NCBI GenBank assembly: GCA_963854735.1
Contig: OY978097.1
Location: 1,054,001-1,118,000, forward strand
Direction: 5' to 3'
Source: Marvania coccoides
Lineage: Eukaryota > Chlorophyta > Trebouxiophyceae > Chlorellales > Chlorellaceae
DNA length: 64,000 bases
Part shown: positions 9,844 to 21,118 of the stretch, one piece after another
Layout of the letters: each line of letters starts with the position of its first letter
How positions within the stretch are numbered: the stretch's first letter is position 1
Position numbers and translations under genes: made by a program
Notes under the pieces: generated by a model
The model's database searches: none
What the model was told of the DNA's origin: nothing
What the model saw: the letters and a program-made list of their open reading frames with translations, nothing else

Positions 9844-10296
9844 AGCCTACACCTCAAAATATCAATTCTGTTCTGTTATATATCTTGACTTCGCAACGAC
9901 ACCGTCGTAAAATATCTGAGCAGCAATGCTCTTCCAGGGCCATTTTTTTTTCCGTTAAGGCCAATTTGTACTGCTGCATGGACTGACTCTTGCCCTTCAC
10001 GAATCCTGCTGATACTTAGCTTGGAAATATTGTGTGCATGACTTCTTTTCTTTTTCCCTTCAGTTTTCTTCTGTTTATTTCTTCCTCCTTAAACAAATAA
10101 TAAATAAAGCAACGCGAGGCCTTAAAACGCCCGTTTCAGCGAGTTCTCAGCAGGAGGAAAATCCGTATATGTGGCAGGGTTGGCATCCGCCTAGTACATG
10201 TCCCTGGGTTTCATTTCCGTGGGTGCAAAGAGGGCATGCAAATAGCGGTCCAGCGGCCACTGTTAGCGGTTTTAATATGTGCAAGCGAGCGCGTGT

Positions 10297-10310
10297 AAAT
10301 AAGCGGTTGA

Positions 10311-10344
<34 letters not shown>

Positions 10345-10362
10345 GATAAGCGGTTGAATATA
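10297..10362. repeat. (AT)n microsatellite flanked by direct repeats
   Basis: A run of AT dinucleotides is bracketed by two copies of TAAGCGGTTGAATATATAC, one at about 10300 and one at about 10348, both in the same orientation. Confidence 0.85.
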
Positions 10363-10398
10363 TACTATTTATTTCAAATTCTTTTAGAATGCGGCAAA

Positions 10399-10520
10399 CT
10401 CTGTGCGTTCATGGACGATAAAATCAGCGAGTAGTGACGGGCACCTGCTGCTGGCGTCCTTCTCCTGGGGAGTCTTCATCGAGCTTAATAATCCTCGGGC
10501 TATACTGGGCATGTGAAAAA
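10399..10520 (-). repeat. dispersed repeat family 1, copy 2
   Basis: On the minus strand it runs CACATGCCCAGTATA, GAGGATTATTAAGCTCG, ACTCCCCAGGAG, CAGCAGGTGC, ACTCGCTGATTTTATCGTCC and ATGAACGCACAGAGT. Copy 3 at 15343-15482 has the same blocks in the same order. Here it lies in intergenic DNA, whereas copy 3 lies within an intron of the broken MYND gene. Confidence 0.8.
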
Positions 10521-11168
10521 AAAATCAACGCCAGCTGGTGAGCACCTAACACCCGGATTCGGTCGAACACTGTGCATGAGAACATATTCCTCGCACCTAT
10601 GAGCGAGTCAACGCACATGGGAGTAGTGCGCCCATCGAAGGCTCCAACCAAACCGGCGACGAGTCGAAGTCCCACCCCAAGGTAGCCTTCCGAAGTCTTC
10701 CCCTCACAAAATCAAGGTGACAGAAGAACCTCAAAGCCTTGTCTACTAGGACATGAAAGGAGACGCAGTGGACCAGGCACAATGAAGGCAGGGTGCTCCG
10801 TTTGCTGGCAGGGAGACGGAACGGCAAGAAGTTTCCAAGCTTAGCCCAATGCAGCATTCTCAAGACTTGGGGCGGTCAGCACATCTTTCAAACACTTGTA
10901 TGAGGCGCGTGTTTGCTATTTGCAGAGATATTTTTAGCTAGCGATCTATAATCTTTCAAGAGAAACCTCTTTGCAGGGCTCTTCTCGCAGCTCGCATATG
11001 CAGCTATTGAGTTCATAAATCGCCTGACAAAAACATCAAGGCATTAATAAGCCCCATTGCTCCACAATCTTTCGCTTGGCTTCTATCTGATATATTATCC
11101 ATCCAAATTTTGTTCTTATTTTTTTACTTTTATTTTATTACAAGTGATATATAACAAAAGTGATCGCA

Positions 11169-12979
11169 ATGCAGCGCACCCTGGGGCCGCGCACCTCCAG
11201 CAAGCTTGCTCGAGCTCTTCTCTCCCGCAAAGGCCTGGCAGCAGCTCCTGCGACATGCCCGCAGGCACCTTTATTCTTCGCTCGTAATGGCGTCAATGTG
11301 TGTATCATCAGCCAGCGCACATTCTCCAAACCATTCGTCACATTTCTTTTTCCAATTTGCAGGCCCAACATCGTTCTGCCCGCGCGTCGCTGCGGTGCTA
11401 CGCCTCTACCACCGCGGTGGAGACCCCCACCGCGCAGTCTGCGGCCGCCCCGGGCGGCGAGATCCGCGTGCGCTTCGCGCCTTCTCCCACCGGCAACCTC
11501 CACGTCGGCGGCGCCCGCACTGCGCTGTTCAACTGGCTATACGCCAAGGGAAAGGGCGGGAAGATGGTGCTGCGCGTGGAGGACACCGACGCGGCGCGCT
11601 CCACCCGCGAGTCTGAGGAAGCGGTGCTGGAAGACCTGAAGTGGCTGGGGATCACGTGGGATGAGGGGCCGGACTTGGGAGGCCCGCACGGCCCTTACCG
11701 CCAGTCCGAGCGCAAGGATCTGTATAAGTCGTACGTGGACCGCCTGGTGGCGGAGGGCGTGGCGTACCCCTGCTTCTGCACCGACGAAGAGCTGGAGGCA
11801 ATGAAAAGAGATGCCGAGGAGAAGAAACTGCCCCCTGTGTACCGCGGCAAGTGGGCCACGGCCTCGCCCGAGGAGGTGGCAGCGGAGATGGCCAAGGGCA
11901 CCCCCCACTGCTACCGGTTCCGCGTACCTAAGAACCAAATCATCAAAATCAGCGACGTGGTGAGGGGCGACGTTTCTTGGAACACAGACACTCTGGGCGA
12001 CTTTGTGATCCTGCGATCCAACGGCCTGCCCGTGTACAACTTTTGCGTGGCCGTGGACGACGCGCTGATGCGCATCACGCACGTGCTGCGGGCGGAGGAG
12101 CATCTGCCCAACACGCTGCGCCAGGTGCTGATCTACAAGGCCCTGGGCTTCCCCACCCCCATCTTTGGCCACATGTCGCTCATCCTTGCCCCCGACAAGT
12201 CCAAGCTGTCCAAACGCCACGGCGCCACCTCCGTGGGAGAGTTTCGGCAGGAGGGGTACCTGGCGGCAGCCATGCTCAACTTCTTGTCGCTGCTTGGGTG
12301 GAACGACGGCACAGAGCAGGAGATCTTCGACGTGCAGGAGCTGTGGGAGAAGTTCTCGCTGGACCGCATCACCAAGAGTGGGGCGGTGTTTGACAAGACC
12401 AAGCTGGGGTGGATGAACGGACAGCACCTGAGGGCGCTGCCGGACGACACGGTGAAGGCCATGCTGGGCGAGCGGTGGGTGGAGCGCGGGGTCCTGGCGC
12501 GCCAAGACTCGCCGTTTGTGACTGCAGCGGCAGCGGTAGTTAAAAATTCGCTGGAGCTGGTGGCAGACGCAGACGGCGAGCTGGAGGCGCTGCTGTCTTA
12601 CCCTCTGGAAGATACGCTGGGCTCGGAGGCGGCGCAGACCGTGGTATCCGACGCGTTTGTGGATCTGGCGTCGGCGGTGTTGGCGGCGTACGACAGCGAT
12701 GACCTGGCAGCTGCGGTGGGAGCAGGGCACGACGGCTACAAGAAGTGGCTGAACACGGTGGGCAAGGCGCAGGGGCGCAAGGGCAAGCGCCTGTTTATGC
12801 CCGCGCGCATTGCGCTCACCGGCCGCATGCAGGGTCCCGAGGTGGGCGAGGTGCTGTCGATGCTGGCGCTGGAGGAGGGGGACGCGGTGTCGCCGACGTA
12901 CGTGCCGCTGCAGCAGCGCATGGAGCGGCTGCGAACGTGGGTGCAGCAGCACCCCAAAGCAGAGACCGCAGAGGAGTAG
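11169..12979 (+). CDS. glutamyl-tRNA synthetase, organellar (bacterial type)
   Basis: Two exons: 11169 to about 11297, and 11363-12979. The first encodes a basic Ala/Arg-rich leader (MQRTLGPRTSSKLARALLSR) typical of a plastid or mitochondrial presequence. The acceptor TTTGCAG at 11362 is clear; the donor is less so (GTGTGT at 11298 keeps phase, GTCAAT at 11292 also would). The mature enzyme opens RVRFAPSPTGNLHVGGARTA, the class I HIGH-type motif, and carries KLSKRHGATSVGE, the KMSKS-type loop, at mid-length. Other GluRS blocks are VLRVEDTDAARST and DDALMRITHVLRAEEHLPNT. It charges tRNA-Glu for organelle translation and, in plastids, for tetrapyrrole synthesis. Length about 581 residues. A TGTAA lies at 12997 just after the stop. 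Confidence 0.95.
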
Positions 12980-13351
12980 TCGGGAAAAAATTAGAATGTA
13001 ATTTTGATGCAACAATTATTAAATTAAAATTGATGAACGATTAATTAATTAAGAGATGGCTGCTGCTGTAAAGACACGCAAGTCTAGAAAAATATTATAG
13101 AAGATTGAAGGCTTTCTTAGAGAAAGCCGCGGCTTTCTGAGCGGCCGTCTTCTGGCGAAGCCGTCGCTCCTGAGGTTATTCTGTGCGTTCATAGTGAATT
13201 GTGCCTCAACTTTTGTTGATTTTACAAGTTTTCCTGGTGTAACGAGTTTGGGAGGGGGTGGTGAAGTGTGCCGCCCCGAACGCCCATCAGCCTGAAACGT
13301 AGCGAAGAAAGCTGATTATAGAAAACTATAAAAATAAGAGGGAGGAAAAAC

Positions 13352-16351
13352 TTACATAGTTACTATGCCCCACATTATAACACTACACAAATCCTCAAAG
13401 ATTTCTGGAAGCCCCAACGACCTGCAAACTTTCTTGTGGGTCTTCCAATCCGCCTTTTGGCATGCCGATCCGCAGTACCGCGCAGTTCTGCACCCAGAGC
13501 AGCTCTTGCCCCTTTGATTGGCTCTTAAGACCGTGTCACAGCCCAGGCGAGAGCACGGCAACCGGGCCAGCACCCGCACCCTCTGCAACGCTCGCTCCTC
13601 GTGGCTGGACACCTGGTTCATATCCCCGCACTCATCGAACGCCACCACTCTGGCCAGCGGCCCATCTCCTTGGTCAATCGACATCTGAGGCTGATGAGCG
13701 TGTTGCGATCGCCAACAAAATGATCGCCTGCCATCGCGTTGATCAGCACCGCCAGCCCTTTGGTGTCGCAAGGCAGGGCAACGGACTCCAACGACGGCTG
13801 CAGCGACGTTGAATTGAACATCAAGAACACGGTGACGACCCTCTGGACGTGCAGAGAAAAAGTGCCGCCCTGCAGGGGCTTTGGGAGGGCGGCGAGGGCG
13901 TGCAGCAGGTCCAGGGCGATTGCAGCAACGTCCCTGCTGTTAGGTAGGTTGAGCCAGATTTGAGTTAAACATTACAAACAAAATGCCAAAAAGAGAAAAA
14001 CAAAACCAATAACTCACTGTATGTAGGGCGATGGGCTCAAAGTAGGCTGCCTTGCATTACACTCAATGACGTGGCAAATTGGCAAGCACATGAGCGTCCA
14101 GACGTTGAGAAAGGTGGCCAGTGAATCCACCGCTGCTGCGGGGTTGTCCGCGTTCCTCTGGGCCATCTCCACCAACGGCAGCGCTGCGAGCGCTCGCAGC
14201 GCCTGCATGCTGGTGGCCACAGCGGCGACGGCGCGCGGCCACAGCGCGGGCATCCAGTCGGTCGACGTAATAAAGGCGTCGTCCTTGATACACTCCAGCA
14301 CCGCCCCAACCAACTTCATGCTCAGTCCGCGCGGGACTCCATCAGAGGCATGATGGCGCCCTCGAAGCCCCGCTGCGCTGCCACGAGGGCAGCCACCTCG
14401 GTACCCATCCTCGCGAGGCTCTCAATGGGAGCCAGCAGAGCATCCAACCGCTGCCTTCACGGCAGCTTGCCCACCTCAGACGCAGCAAAGCGCCTGTCGT
14501 CGTACCTTGCCGGAGAGACGCTCAACAGGACGCCCACTGCCGCCGCAACCCTCTCCAGATACTTCTCGAGGCTGCTCACCGCTGCTGCTGCCCCATACGA
14601 TTCAGTAGCCATGTAAATGTTTCTGAGAATGGACTTGGACTGGAGCCCACACTCGAAGGAGGGGTCCCTCCCCCGACTGATCTTCGCCGTGGCCGCAATG
14701 GCGCTGGAGGCGGCCAGCGTGGAGGCAGCGACACGATGAACTTGAGCTCGGCTTGTACATCAACATCAGTAGCGTCGCTTCGTCCGAGAAGGGCGTCGCA
14801 GGCGCTGGCCATTTTCGCTTGCACCTTGGTCTTGGCGATGTACGGCATCGACAGCGGCAGAGAGTGCCCTCCAGAAATGGTCGCCATACCGACCAGCGGG
14901 GATAGCGCGTTGAAGGAAAATGCCAGCTTGGTGGCCGCCCCCTGAAAAACCTCTGCGTCTTCTTCTGTGGCAACCACCTCCAGAGCCTGCACCAGCACCG
15001 CGCCCATGCCGCGCCGATGTTTGCGTCCTTCATGGCGGCGGTGATCCAGTCGGAAACGTGGCCCAGGAGAGCGTCGCCTGGCTGGGCGACGCGCTTCTGA
15101 ATGATCTTGAGGTAGTTGTACCAGAGTGTGTGGAAAATTCCCATCGGGAGCTGCCTGGCAGTAAAATCGCCTGCATGCATGGAAATGAGGCAAAACATTA
15201 TTAGCACATTCAGCGTTACATTTCGTCATTTTTATTTTTAAGGGGGGGGGGGGGCCTATAATATAGATATAGATATAACTGACACAAATTTGCATCGGCA
15301 ACGCTAAAGTCTCGTAAGAAAGGGAATTATTTGATTGTGTTACACTCTGTAGGTCATGGACGATCAAACCAGCGAGTAGGAACATGCACCTACTACTGAC
15401 GTCCTCCCCCCTGGGGACTCTTTATTTTTCTTAAACAAGACGAGCTTAATTATCCTCGGAGTATATTGGGCATATGAAAAAACTGACCTCCCAGCCTCAG
15501 GCACTTGGCGCTGGCCGTCATGAACGCGAGCAGGGTGGCGTCCTGCAGCGTTCCGCTGTTGAACAGCGCCCTTAATTCCCGCGAAATGGAGGGGACTGCT
15601 GCGCCAAACTTGGAGAGCTCCTCCACTAGGTCGATGATCCACCCCACGGGGGTAATGAAGTTTCCTATCATGTCCCATATGGGGGTCCCAAAAGCCGCCT
15701 CTGGGCCCAACTCGATGAAGTAGCGGCTGAGCATGTCGAAGAACTTGGAAACGAGCTCCACGCTGGCCCCCAGCCGCGTCAGCAGCTTGACCAGCACAGC
15801 TTGGTCCACCTTTTCTGGGTGTTGAATGTCCCGCAGCCCTGAAGCTTATAAAAGTTGGTTGTACCCGGTGAAAACGCTCTGCAGCGGGAGAATGGGCATC
15901 ACGATGTCTTCGTAGAGGGCGGGGTCGGCTTCCCGCTGCCTTCTCTTGATGACAGAATGCAGGCCGGCGATTGCCTTTGAGATCGGAAGAATGAGGTTGT
16001 AAAGTTGTATTCAACAGGCGGTGAGGATTAATGGCCACGTGAGAAAAAATGTTGAGCACTGGTGCGCGCTGTCAAGCACTCTCTTTCTTCTTCTGCTCCC
16101 TGCCTGACTGCCTTGTTGCTGTCTACGAGAGACGCGGTGCTCAGGGCGTCCTCCAGTTCCTCGTAGGTCTCCAGCAAGCTATCATCAAGCTCTACGTCCC
16201 AATGGCAGCAATGGGCGGCGTCGCCCCCCTGCATTTCGCCCGCCAGATTCCCCCCCACAATTTCATAGATAGCCACAATCGTCGCGACTGCGATATACAG
16301 TTCAGTGGCCCCTTGCGTGCCCAACCTCAGCGGATCCCCCAAATCGGCCAT
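13352..16351 (-). pseudogene. MYND zinc-finger protein with ARM/HEAT-like body, disrupted by frameshifts and stops
   Basis: A long gene-like track on the minus strand starts at an ATG at 16351 (MADLGDPLRLGTQGAT). It passes ISKAIAGLHSVIKRRQREAD, an exon with SVELVSKFFDML and GPEAAFGTPIWDM (about 15491-15809), an intron (about 15171-15490), then GDFTARQLPMGIFHTLW and further helical segments. It ends in a MYND finger: CSRLGCDTV, CSGCRTARYCGSAC and KTHKKVC before the stop at 13352. The frame is broken repeatedly: apparent one-base losses near 15005, 14732 and 14325, a frame change near 13640, and in-frame stops near 15836 and 14460. Residual splice sites remain. MYND/ARM proteins are numerous in green algae; their roles are mostly unknown. 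Neighbouring genes are intact, which argues against sequencing error as the sole cause. Confidence 0.7.
15343..15482 (-). repeat. dispersed repeat family 1, copy 3 (inside an intron)
   Basis: It lies within the apparent intron (about 15171-15490) of the broken MYND gene, beginning a few bases after the GTCAGT donor. Minus-strand blocks shared with 10399-10520 include CATATGCCCAATATA, GAGGATAATTAAGCTCG, GAGTCCCCAGG and ACTCGCTGGTTTGATCGTCC. A poly-G run at 15242-15253 follows. Confidence 0.8.
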
Positions 16352-16713
16352 TATTTTTAACTGTTTTGTTTTAAACCATGCGCTTGAGTTTATTGAGCAG
16401 CGGGGAACGATGGATACGAGTTTGAATTATGCATTAAATTGTTTAAAACTAATGCACGACGTTTTGTTTTGCCCGACTGAATTCAAAGAATTTACCTTGG
16501 CGGTGGCGCATCCTCTGTTCTACCATACCATCCTCTGCTCTTTCTTCAAAGCCGTATCAAAGATCTGCGAGGAGGAGCGCTAAGGAGTGCGAGGCCTTAG
16601 TATCCAGTGTTACAAACTCCGCGTGTCTGCTGGCGGAGGCGGTCCATCTCAGGATAAAATATCGCAATTTGATGTATTAAACGCAGAGTAATCCGTGCGT
16701 GCATTCTGCCGCA

Positions 16714-18036
16714 TCATGGTTCCTCGGCGAATACCGCTGGGTCCAGCGTTGCAATCAATTTGTAAGTCACGGAGGGGAGATAGGGGTTGAATGCCGGCTC
16801 CTCGGCAAATGAAACGAAAGGCAGCGACAGCATAAACGTGTAGAACGTATCGGGAGTCAAGTTGGAGACGGAGCCCTTGCAGCGGGCCCCCAAGCAGACG
16901 CCCTTTGAGAGGGCCAGTTGCATGGGCGGTCTGCATTTCCCTGCCACAGCCTCGCACTCGTCAAGCCATTTGTCAAAGTCCACACGTGCAAGCACCAGGC
17001 ACAGAATGGGGGTCGTTCGTTGGGGGCGACCAAGCTTGGGCGCCAGCCATTGGACGTCGACGGCCCACTGAGCAGCAGTAGCCTTGTGAAATGTCTGTCG
17101 ACTGAACCCATTCATTGTGTACTCTGCCATGATCCAGCCAGTGTCCATTCCCAGCGGGAAATTCTTGTTATAGTGGTACACGATGTCGTTACTCGGCGGC
17201 CGCCCGCGCAGCACGCACTCTTTGTAGGTTCTGACGACCAGGGCTCGCATATCTTTGGTATGCCGCGGCAGCTTCTTCTTCTAAACAGAAAAAAAAATGG
17301 GGGGGCGGGGTTCAAAAGATTTTGGGTGGACCCCTAGATTTGTCTCTAAGTAATAGCTCACCAAAATGAGGTTGAGGCCCTGTTCGAGTCGTTCGTAGTA
17401 GGGCTCCCCTTTGGGGCTCACAGGCGAGATTCTCTCGGTGGAGCACGACGAGGATGCCGTGCCTGCCAGACAGAGCTCCCTGGGAACAGGGCCGACGAAT
17501 CCCATTCCAGCATTCACAATGCCCGCTGTCCAGTACCCTTGCGCGCTGCGGGGCAGGAAGATTGCCGTTTGCGCCCCGCAGATGGTGCTGTTCAGCTTGA
17601 TGAGCACCTGGTCTCCGTATGTGGTGTTTTGGGCAATGAACAGGAAAGAGTCCACAATGTCGCCCTGGCGGCGGCGCTCCCGCCACGCGCACGAGTACTC
17701 GAACGAGTTGATAACGGTCTCCGTGAAGGCGATGCCCTTCCAGCATGCCTCCTTTGTCTTTCTTTTTGCGCAGTTGTTGCCTGGGTTGGCTCGTGCTGAG
17801 GGCTCGTCTTCCAGCGTGATCGTGGGCAATGAACCATCACTGTGATGGGAGAACGGACGAAGAAGAAAGTAATACGTATTTTCGTTACATTTCTCCATGT
17901 TGTGCAATCGAGCGCACATCACGACTCACTGACAAAATCCCTTAGAGGCCCCATGCACGTGGTGCAGCGGCTCGTGCGCGATACTGGGCGCTATGAGAAG
18001 CGTTAACAGCGCCAAGATCAAGCTGCGCGACGCCAT
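16714..18036 (-). CDS. secreted or lumenal Cys-containing protein of unknown function
   Basis: Three exons, 17930-18036, 17362-17839 and 16714-17280, all GT-AG with phases that close exactly, give 383 residues. The N-terminus MASRSLILALLTLLIAPSIA is a clear signal peptide, followed by HEPLHHVHG. The mature part holds many spaced cysteines (NNCAKRKTKEACW, FEYSCAW, LNSTICGA, PRELCLAGT, YKECVLRG, LDECEAVAGKC, GVCLGARCKG) and N-glycosylation sites such as NTT and NST. There is no transmembrane segment after the signal and no recognised catalytic motif. It is probably secreted, vacuolar or cell-wall associated, with disulfide bonds. TTACA at 16610 (TGTAA on the coding strand) follows the stop. I do not recognise the family. 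Confidence 0.75.
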
Positions 18037-18287
18037 TGAGAGCGAAACCTTTGACGATCGTGGACTGAAAAAATCAATACGTAAATAACATTAACCCATG
18101 AGAAATCGTGAGGGTTGCGAAGAAGTGCCGTTGTTAAAAATGATTGATAGTGCAAAAAAATGTAGATGGGATAGCAAAAACCTTCGTTTCCTCAAGAAAA
18201 ATGATCGATGTCGAAGCCGCGTGCCCCGCGTGCCGAGTCAGCAGCAGATCGTGCAATACATACATGATCGATAGTTTCCAAACCCGC

Positions 18288-18397
18288 CGTCTTCTCTAGA
18301 CGACTACGTTGCCTGCCGTGTGGATTCCAGCGCGACTTTTGAGTCGGACACCGGAGGGGTTTCCTTTCAATAAATACATTCCGATGATTGAAAGAAA
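18288..18397 (-). repeat. dispersed repeat family 2, copy 2 (inverted relative to copy 1)
   Basis: Its reverse complement aligns with 7417-7513 over about 100 bp, with a small insertion (TGTATTTATTG) and scattered substitutions. It lies downstream of the small gene ending at 18538. Confidence 0.85.
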
Positions 18398-18537
18398 TTT
18401 TATATTACTTATAATCCCTTTCTCATCCTTTATGCTCCATCCAGCAAATTCACAAGCTACGCACCCTGTCGAATTTCTGTGCACCGCCCGAGCAGCGTTT
18501 TTTTTTTCAACGGTCGTTTCCCCTCTAATCATCATCG

Positions 18538-18919
18538 TTAGCGTGCTCGCTTCAGCACGCTCCGAATCATCCACCACCACTGCTGCTGATGCTGGCTCTG
18601 CTGCTGGTCGCTCCGCCCCATTCCGGAGTCATACGCCTGCTTCAGGCGCTCCAGCTTCTCAGTGGCACCCTGGTTGTACCTGCAGTTAAGGTGCGTACAT
18701 AGATTGAATACCATAACAATATAAGGCATTCCATAGCAGAATGCTGGCGAGATGCGAGTAAATACATAACAAACTCACAGGAAGAGACCGTGGCCGTGGT
18801 ACAGATCGAGTCGTTGGCGGTGTTTCCACCAGCGACAGCAGCAAGCGGTAGTCCTTGGTATCGACAGGCGTCTGGGTGACGCCCATTGGGTCCCAGAAGC
18901 TCTCTTCGACCGTGGCCAT
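18538..18919 (-). CDS. small conserved-looking protein with an apparent frameshift
   Basis: Two exons are visible, 18779-18919 and 18538-18679, with a good GTGAGT donor and a TGCAG acceptor. Exon 1 starts MATVEESFWDPMGVTQ and DTKDYRLLLS. After about residue 32 the natural-looking frame shifts by one: RWWKHRQRLDLYHGHGLFL joins YNQGATEKLERLKQAY across the intron in correct phase. The unshifted frame instead reads into a stop soon after splicing. So either one base has been lost near 18838 or the gene is newly dead. The C-terminus is Gln/His-rich. No family is recognised; the WWKHRQ and YHGHG segments look conserved. Confidence 0.5.
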
Positions 18920-19326
18920 TCTCTTCTGATGTCGAGGCTGAGCAATTTTAAATGATTTAATTTCTAGTGTTTGAAAACAGGGGCCCAAGGGTAAACAAGT
19001 ACCTGATAAACGAAGAAAGAAATGGGTGTACAGAATTGAAATTAACGTAATTGGATCAAATGAAATTAGCTTTAACTGGTGGGACTGGATTTCCCAGCTA
19101 CCCATAACAAAATGCTTCAAAATGGGGGTGAGGTGGTGAGCTGGTGAGCTGATACACTCACATAAAAAAACATCGAAATTCGTATACGTTGCCTCATCAT
19201 CGACAAGAAATCCAAATGGATTTGATAAACAAAAAAAAATATATAATTTGAATCGAATTGCAAATTTATGGGAGTCAGCAAGCCTGGATTTCGGGGCTTC
19301 CCCCGTTAAATCGCAAATATAAAGAG

Positions 19327-20833
19327 ATGGGTCGCGTCTTGTTAAGCAAAATGCCCGTTTACCCGTTGCTCATCTTGGTGATCACTCTCGCAGCCGGGGC
19401 AGCCCAACAGCCTGCTGGCCCTCCCCAATACTGGTTTTGGGACAGCTTTGATTACGCAAAAGGCAAGCTCGAAATCATTCTCTCAAGTCACCACCACCGT
19501 GTCAATCATTTTCTCACCGCCTCTCCCATTATAAACAAGCGCAGCCAATGCCACCACGTTCATGCAGCACGACGACTACACGGTGGTCTCCAACCTCTTC
19601 TTCCACTTCAACCGCTTCTTCGCGGTCGCCCCCGCCGCCGCCGCCGCCTCCCCCGCCCACAAATCTCAAGACCTCGCAAAGCACTTTCGGGTAGCAGCGC
19701 TCCCCACTGCAGACGTCCCCTCCTTCATCGCCAACCTCCGCGTAGGATGGGTGCCCGGCACCACCCTCATACTGCCTTTCCCCCTCCCGAAGCACGCCAG
19801 CCACGCTGGGTTCTGGGCCGAAGTGCTGACGCCAGTGTACAGCGCGCTGGCGGCGGGGGTTGCGGCGGGAGAAGACCGTTGCGTGCGCACCGTGCTGGTG
19901 CCCAACTTGAAGCGGCGCGCGGTGATGGCGTCGCCGTGGGTGGAGCAGGTGCTGACGGCGGCAGTACAGCCAGGACGGTGCGGTACTGAAGGTGCTGACG
20001 GCACTGCCCCTCGAATAATGTTTTGGGACGACTTAGAGCGAGTGCCGGTGCACTTGTGGCTCGCCTTTGAGCGGGTGTTGCATGTGTACAGCCGGCACAA
20101 GCATCCGAGGGCTGACGAAGGGGGGGGCCAAGGCTTTTCTGCCCCCGAGCACGCGCAGAGTTTCCGACGGGCGATCTTGCAGGCGGCGGGCCTCCCTGCA
20201 CCGCCGCCCGGCGCGCCGGTCCCTCGCACCATCACCTACCTCATGCCCACCGACAGCGGCGCGGTGGCCAACAATAAAGAGGTTTTGGCCGTGCTGCAAG
20301 CGGCAGCAGCAAAAGTGCATGGCGCGACGGTGCGGCCCTACAGCCCCTCCCCCGGGGTTCCATTTGCGTCGCTAGTGGCGGTTATGGCGCGCACGGGGGT
20401 GCTGGTGGCGCGCCACGACCCTATTCTGGCCAGTTCATTGTTTCTTCCTCCCGGAGCTGCCATCGTGGAAATTTTGCCTCACAACTGGAATTTTCTGGGG
20501 ATCCACGAGGTGTACGCAAACCTGACGCGATCCACGGGGGCGCTGGGCCACGTGGCGTGGCGCGCCCCTTCAGGCGATGCGATGTCGTACGTTGATGCCG
20601 ATGATGCCCGGTACGCCCATTGGACCCCGGAGGAGTGTCGTACAGCCGACTGTCTGGACGCACAGAGCCGCGCTGCGGTGCGGGTGAACGGCACCGAGCT
20701 GCAGGCAATGGTGGAGGACGCGCTGCTGTCTGTCGTAGCAAAAGAACCTGGGGAGGCACTGAGGGAAAGATGGCCTTGGCCCCCCAGGTCATTGCGCACT
20801 GGGAAAACTGGCCTTTGGTGGGACATGCAGTGA
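19327..20833 (+). CDS. GT61-family glycosyltransferase (DUF563 type)
   Basis: Two exons, 19327-19462 and 19545-20833, give 474 residues. The N-terminus MGRVLLSKMPVYPLLILVIT is a signal-anchor, as expected for a type II Golgi enzyme. The C-terminal third holds VAVMARTGVLVARHDPILAS and SLFLPPGAAIVEILPHNW, matching the GT61 hallmark in which a gly/his segment precedes FLPPGA-V-E--P. GT61 enzymes add xylose, arabinose or GlcNAc to N-glycans, polysaccharides or EGF domains in the secretory pathway; the acceptor cannot be told from sequence alone. The intron model uses a GC donor (AAAAG|GCAAGC), which keeps phase 1 and joins DYAK to ANATTFMQHDDY. A GT donor in this stretch did not give an equally good junction. 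Confidence 0.75.
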
Positions 20834-20982
20834 CTGTAGCAAAAAATTATACCAGAGTTAAATTTGTGCATTCACTCACGTACTTAAGTATTAATTATAA
20901 AACAAAACGGCAAGTAAAGTAACAATTAAGTTTACGAATGAATGAGGATGCGAGAGGAAAGGGAAACAAGCGTAGCAGCAGC

Positions 20983-21118
20983 AGGAGGGGGGGGGGGGGG
21001 GAAGAGAGGAATAAAGCAGCAAAGAAATCAGTAAATGCAACGAGTAGGGGGTGTGCGTGAATTAAAAAAAAAACATGTTTTATTGTTTTTTGTTGTTGTT
21101 TTTTTTTTTTTTTTACGC
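20983..21118. repeat. poly-G and poly-T runs between convergent genes
   Basis: A G homopolymer (about 20987-21001) and T-rich runs up to 21114 separate the convergent 3' ends of the GT61 and importin-beta genes. Confidence 0.8.

Larger units (their letters stand above)
9844..11168. other. long intergenic region
   Basis: About 1.3 kb without a supported gene, between the CTL-like gene and glutamyl-tRNA synthetase. It holds an (AT)n microsatellite flanked by direct repeats and a copy of dispersed repeat family 1. The ORFs here show no family features. Confidence 0.6.

Noticed and set aside
11537..13015. Minus-strand ORF of 492 codons
   Set aside because: Antisense shadow of glutamyl-tRNA synthetase, produced by GC-rich third positions.
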